A stretch of 7,853 nt of DNA, from positions 1 to 7,853 of the forward strand of contig QHVD01000202.1 of assembly GCA_003222235.1 (NCBI GenBank), read 5' to 3'. How positions within the stretch are numbered: the stretch's first letter is position 1; each line of letters starts with the position of its first letter. Shown here in pieces: positions 5,931 to 7,853 of the stretch. The position numbers and the translations under genes are program-made. Source of the stretch: Gemmatimonadota bacterium. Lineage in GTDB: Bacteria; Gemmatimonadota; Gemmatimonadetes; Gemmatimonadales; GWC2-71-9. The notes below the pieces were generated by a model. That model made no database searches and was not told where the DNA came from. It saw only the letters and a list, made by a program, of their open reading frames with translations.

Positions 5931-6935
5931 ATGCAGGCCACCCGAAGACCCGACATCGATTGGCTGCGCGTGTTGGCCGTCTACCTCTATCTCGTCGCGG
6001 GGTTTCTCCTCGCCTGCCATCCGATGCTGGAGCGCCTCGTGCAGCGCGAATGGAAGCGCAGTCTCGCCGTTGGCCTCGGCGCGACGGCCGTCCTTCTGCT
6101 CGCGCTTCTCGGCATCGCCGCCTCGCCTGCCGTCCTCCTGATCGGGTCTGCCGTGGCGGGCTGGTGTTTCGTGGTGGCGCTCGTCGGGCTCGCGCATCAG
6201 TTCCTCACCACGTCCGGCCCCGCCCTGCGCTACCTGAGCGAGTCCGCGTTCCCCGTCTACGTCCTGCACCAGGCCGCTATCGTTCTCCCCGGGTACTTCC
6301 TGATCCGCCTGCCCCTGGGGATCGGGACGAAGTTCGTGCTCCTGCTGATTCTCTCCGTGAGCCTGACCCTCGCGGTCTACCGGTGGCTCGTGCAGCCCTT
6401 CACCCTCCCTCGCTTCCTCTTGGGCATGAAGCCGAACGCATGTCCGCTGCGCCGGCGCGGCGCACTCTCGGCGTCCGCTGCAGCGGTCCTACTGGCGGCT
6501 GTTGGCCTTGCGCTCCCCGCACGGAGCGCTGCGGCGACGCCGGTCGGCCTCTGGTACGCGGAGGGCGGCGCCGCGCAGGTTGCCATCGAGGCGTGCGGCA
6601 ACGAGTTGTGCGGGCGTGTCGTCTGGCTCCGCTCCCCCTTTGACGAAGAGGGCTGCGACCTCCGCGACCGCCACAACCCCGATCCGACCCTGCGCAGCCG
6701 GCGAGTCATGGGCCTGGAGGTTCTTCAGGGGCTGAAACCCCTACCCAACGGTAGCTGGGTGAGCGGGAGCATCTACGACCCAACCACAGGGAATACCTAC
6801 GCCTGCCATCTGACGCTCGACGGCGACGACCGGCTCCGGCTGCGCGGCTACCTCGGCATCCCGCTCCTCGGACGGACAACGACGTGGACGCGCGTCGGCG
6901 CCGGGAACCGGATGTGTCGCGAGGACGATCGATGA
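5931..6935 (+). CDS. Shortened acyltransferase-3-like membrane region fused to DUF2147
   Basis: This 334-residue protein has two parts. Residues 1-168 look like the two ends of an acyltransferase-3 (OpgC/OafA-like) protein. DIDWLRVLAVYL (8-19) is the usual N-terminus, and LVAGFLLACHPMLE (21-34) through SAFPVYVLHQ to PRFLLGMKP (160-168) resembles the usual C-terminal third. The large middle section with the catalytic histidine region is missing, leaving about five membrane segments instead of about ten. Residues 174-202 form a signal-like helix (RRRGALSASAAAVLLAA, then ARSAAA). Residues 204-322 match DUF2147: GLWYAEGG, CGNELCGRVVWL, NPDPTLRSR, GLEVLQGL, IYDPTTGNTY, LRGYLGIPLLGRTTTW. That domain is expected outside the inner membrane. 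AAGGAG (5918-5923), seven bases before the ATG, supports this start. An in-frame ATG at 6426 could start DUF2147 alone, but has no ribosome binding site. Acyl transfer activity is doubtful. Confidence 0.82.
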   Translation: MQATRRPDIDWLRVLAVYLYLVAGFLLACHPMLERLVQREWKRSLAVGLGATAVLLLALLGIAASPAVLLIGSAVAGWCFVVALVGLAHQFLTTSGPALRYLSESAFPVYVLHQAAIVLPGYFLIRLPLGIGTKFVLLLILSVSLTLAVYRWLVQPFTLPRFLLGMKPNACPLRRRGALSASAAAVLLAAVGLALPARSAAATPVGLWYAEGGAAQVAIEACGNELCGRVVWLRSPFDEEGCDLRDRHNPDPTLRSRRVMGLEVLQGLKPLPNGSWVSGSIYDPTTGNTYACHLTLDGDDRLRLRGYLGIPLLGRTTTWTRVGAGNRMCREDDR

Positions 6936-7126
6936 AGCTGCGATACCTTCTTCCGCTCGCGGGCTTCGTGGTGCCGACCGTGGGGATCGGCTATGGCATC
7001 GTCATCCCACGAAGCTGCATCGCAGGCGTGAACGACCTCACCATCGGGTTCGCGGCGAGCATCGTGGGAGCATGCGCGACCTACATTTTCGGTCTGCGCG
7101 CTGCGCTGCGTGATCAGCAGCGGTAG
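6932..7126 (+). CDS. Small membrane protein, 64 residues, unknown function
   Basis: The ATG at 6932 shares ATGA with the stop of the DUF2147 fusion, so it is the last gene of the tetR operon and probably co-translated. The protein begins MKLRYLLPLAGFVVPTVGIG, a first membrane segment (about 4-25). A short polar turn, PRSCIAGVND, follows, then a second membrane segment (about 35-55, IGFAASIVGACATYIFGL) and a basic tail (RAALRDQQR). I do not recognise the family. The two-helix hairpin shape and position suggest an accessory subunit of the preceding membrane protein, which is inference. An upstream in-frame start exists but would overlap the DUF2147 domain further. Confidence 0.7.
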   Translation: MKLRYLLPLAGFVVPTVGIGYGIVIPRSCIAGVNDLTIGFAASIVGACATYIFGLRAALRDQQR

Positions 7127-7204
7127 GCCCTGAATGCGCTTCCTCGCTTGCCGGCGCGTCCTCCCAGATCGCGTGGGGCGAGCGGCACCTTGTCAAGTTG
7201 CTCC

Positions 7205-7853
7205 CTATCGCGGGTCGCCATACAGCCGCCCGAGCACCCGCGGCGGCACGCCGAGACGGTAGAGCAGCGGGAAGAGCCGCATCAAGACGGCCGAGCGGAT
7301 CGGCCGGGAAAGAAACCTGCGTCCTGACACCCGCACCGCCGCCGGCGCCGTCGCGATCCGGCCGACGCGCCGGAGGCGGCGCGACAGCTCGAAATCCTCC
7401 ATCAGCTGCTGGTCGGGAAAGCCGCCGACCCGATCGAACGCGTCCCGCCGGACGAAGAGCGCCTGGTCGCCGTACGGAAGGCGGGTGTACCGGGAGCGAA
7501 GATCGGCCAGGTGGAGAAGCGGTGCAGCCCACGAGCGACCGGCGTCTGCCACCGTCCAGGTACGAAAGGCACCCGCCACGACCGCCGGGTCGGCGAGCAT
7601 GCGCCCCACCCACGTCGCGGCGTCCGGCGGGAGCGCGACGTCGGCGTGGAGGAAGAGGAACACGTTTCCCGACGCGACGCGCGCTCCCGCGTTCATCTGC
7701 GAGCCGCGTCCGCGCGCCGCGGAGACGAGCCGCACGCCCGAGAAGCCCCGGGTGATCTCCGCGGTGCGATCGCCACTCCCCCCGTCGACCACGACCACCT
7801 CGGCGACGCCGGCCATCCGTCCGAGCTCCTCGAGGCGCTGCCCGATCCGCTGC
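7205..7853 (-). CDS. Family-2 glycosyltransferase, TIGR04283 type, 5' end cut by window edge
   Basis: This is a GT-A fold glycosyltransferase missing roughly its first 15 residues beyond the right edge; the frame is open to 7852. The visible order is the helix QRIGQRLEELGRMAGV, then AEVVVVDGGSGDRT (nucleotide-binding strand and loop), ARGRGSQMNAGA, FLFLHADVALPPD (the metal-binding acidic motif, here HAD), PYGDQALFVRRDAFDRVGGF, and LMEDFELSRRLRRVG with the probable catalytic acidic pair. The pattern matches the rSAM/selenodomain-associated transferase 2 (TIGR04283) group, whose members are sometimes annotated in arsenosugar biosynthesis. The ATG at 7816 is internal, since the family-like helix continues before it. 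It converges on the small membrane protein gene and probably belongs to a separate unit to the right. The donor and acceptor are unknown. Confidence 0.88.
   Translation of the reverse strand, partial: QRIGQRLEELGRMAGVAEVVVVDGGSGDRTAEITRGFSGVRLVSAARGRGSQMNAGARVASGNVFLFLHADVALPPDAATWVGRMLADPAVVAGAFRTWTVADAGRSWAAPLLHLADLRSRYTRLPYGDQALFVRRDAFDRVGGFPDQQLMEDFELSRRLRRVGRIATAPAAVRVSGRRFLSRPIRSAVLMRLFPLLYRLGVPPRVLGRLYGDPR

Noticed and set aside
7127..7204. Possible terminator or small RNA in the convergent gap before the glycosyltransferase
   Set aside because: No stable hairpin with a T-tract is visible in these 78 bases.
7218..7230. 13-base match CCATACAGCCGCC also found at 2151-2163
   Set aside because: One copy is inside the glycosyltransferase coding sequence and the other is upstream of tetR. 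A single 13-base match is expected by chance in a window of this size, and nothing extends it.

Overview
The window is high-GC and tightly packed, with most start codons overlapping the previous stop as ATGA or GTGA. It looks like chromosomal DNA of an environmental Gram-negative or similar bacterium. Glutathione-type families (a GST and a MAPEG protein), two TetR regulators, a fatty-acid-hydroxylase-type membrane oxygenase and a TIGR04283-type glycosyltransferase would fit a high-GC lineage such as Deltaproteobacteria, Methylomirabilota/Rokubacteria or Binatota. This placement is an impression from gene content and base composition only. There is no rRNA, tRNA, CRISPR array or recognisable mobile element.

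Layout. (i) About 1-2140, minus strand: an operon read right to left, tetR -> short-chain dehydrogenase -> APH-type phosphotransferase. Both junctions overlap by 4 bases. The dehydrogenase carries an in-frame TGA between its cofactor half and its catalytic half, and the phosphotransferase runs off the left edge. (ii) 2141-2249: a divergent control region with a strong inverted repeat lying between the -35 and -10 of a possible tetR promoter. (iii) 2250-3322, plus strand: a multi-pass membrane protein overlapping by 4 bases with a MAPEG-family protein. (iv) 3323-3498: a short convergent gap. (v) 3499-5107, minus strand: a fatty acid hydroxylase/sterol desaturase superfamily protein followed by a glutathione S-transferase. 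(vi) 5108-5221: a second divergent control region with a TetR-type inverted repeat overlapping a good promoter. (vii) 5222-7126, plus strand: a second tetR, a shortened acyltransferase-3-like membrane region fused to a DUF2147 domain, and a 64-residue membrane protein. (viii) 7205 to the right edge, minus strand: a family-2 glycosyltransferase lacking its extreme N-terminus.

How the genes may work together. The window holds two similarly built units, each with a TetR regulator facing a lipid- or xenobiotic-related membrane gene set across a palindromic operator. The first pairs TetR/SDR/kinase-like genes with a membrane protein and MAPEG. The second pairs TetR/acyltransferase-DUF2147/small membrane protein with the hydroxylase and GST. 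A response to a hydrophobic compound or membrane-lipid stress is a reasonable inference, but no substrate can be read from the sequence.

Three features suggest gene decay or remodelling: the nonsense codon in the SDR, a catalytic loop two residues short in the phosphotransferase, and loss of most of the acyltransferase core before its fusion to DUF2147. I saw no clearly new defence or mobile system. The most unusual item is the acyltransferase-DUF2147 fusion.
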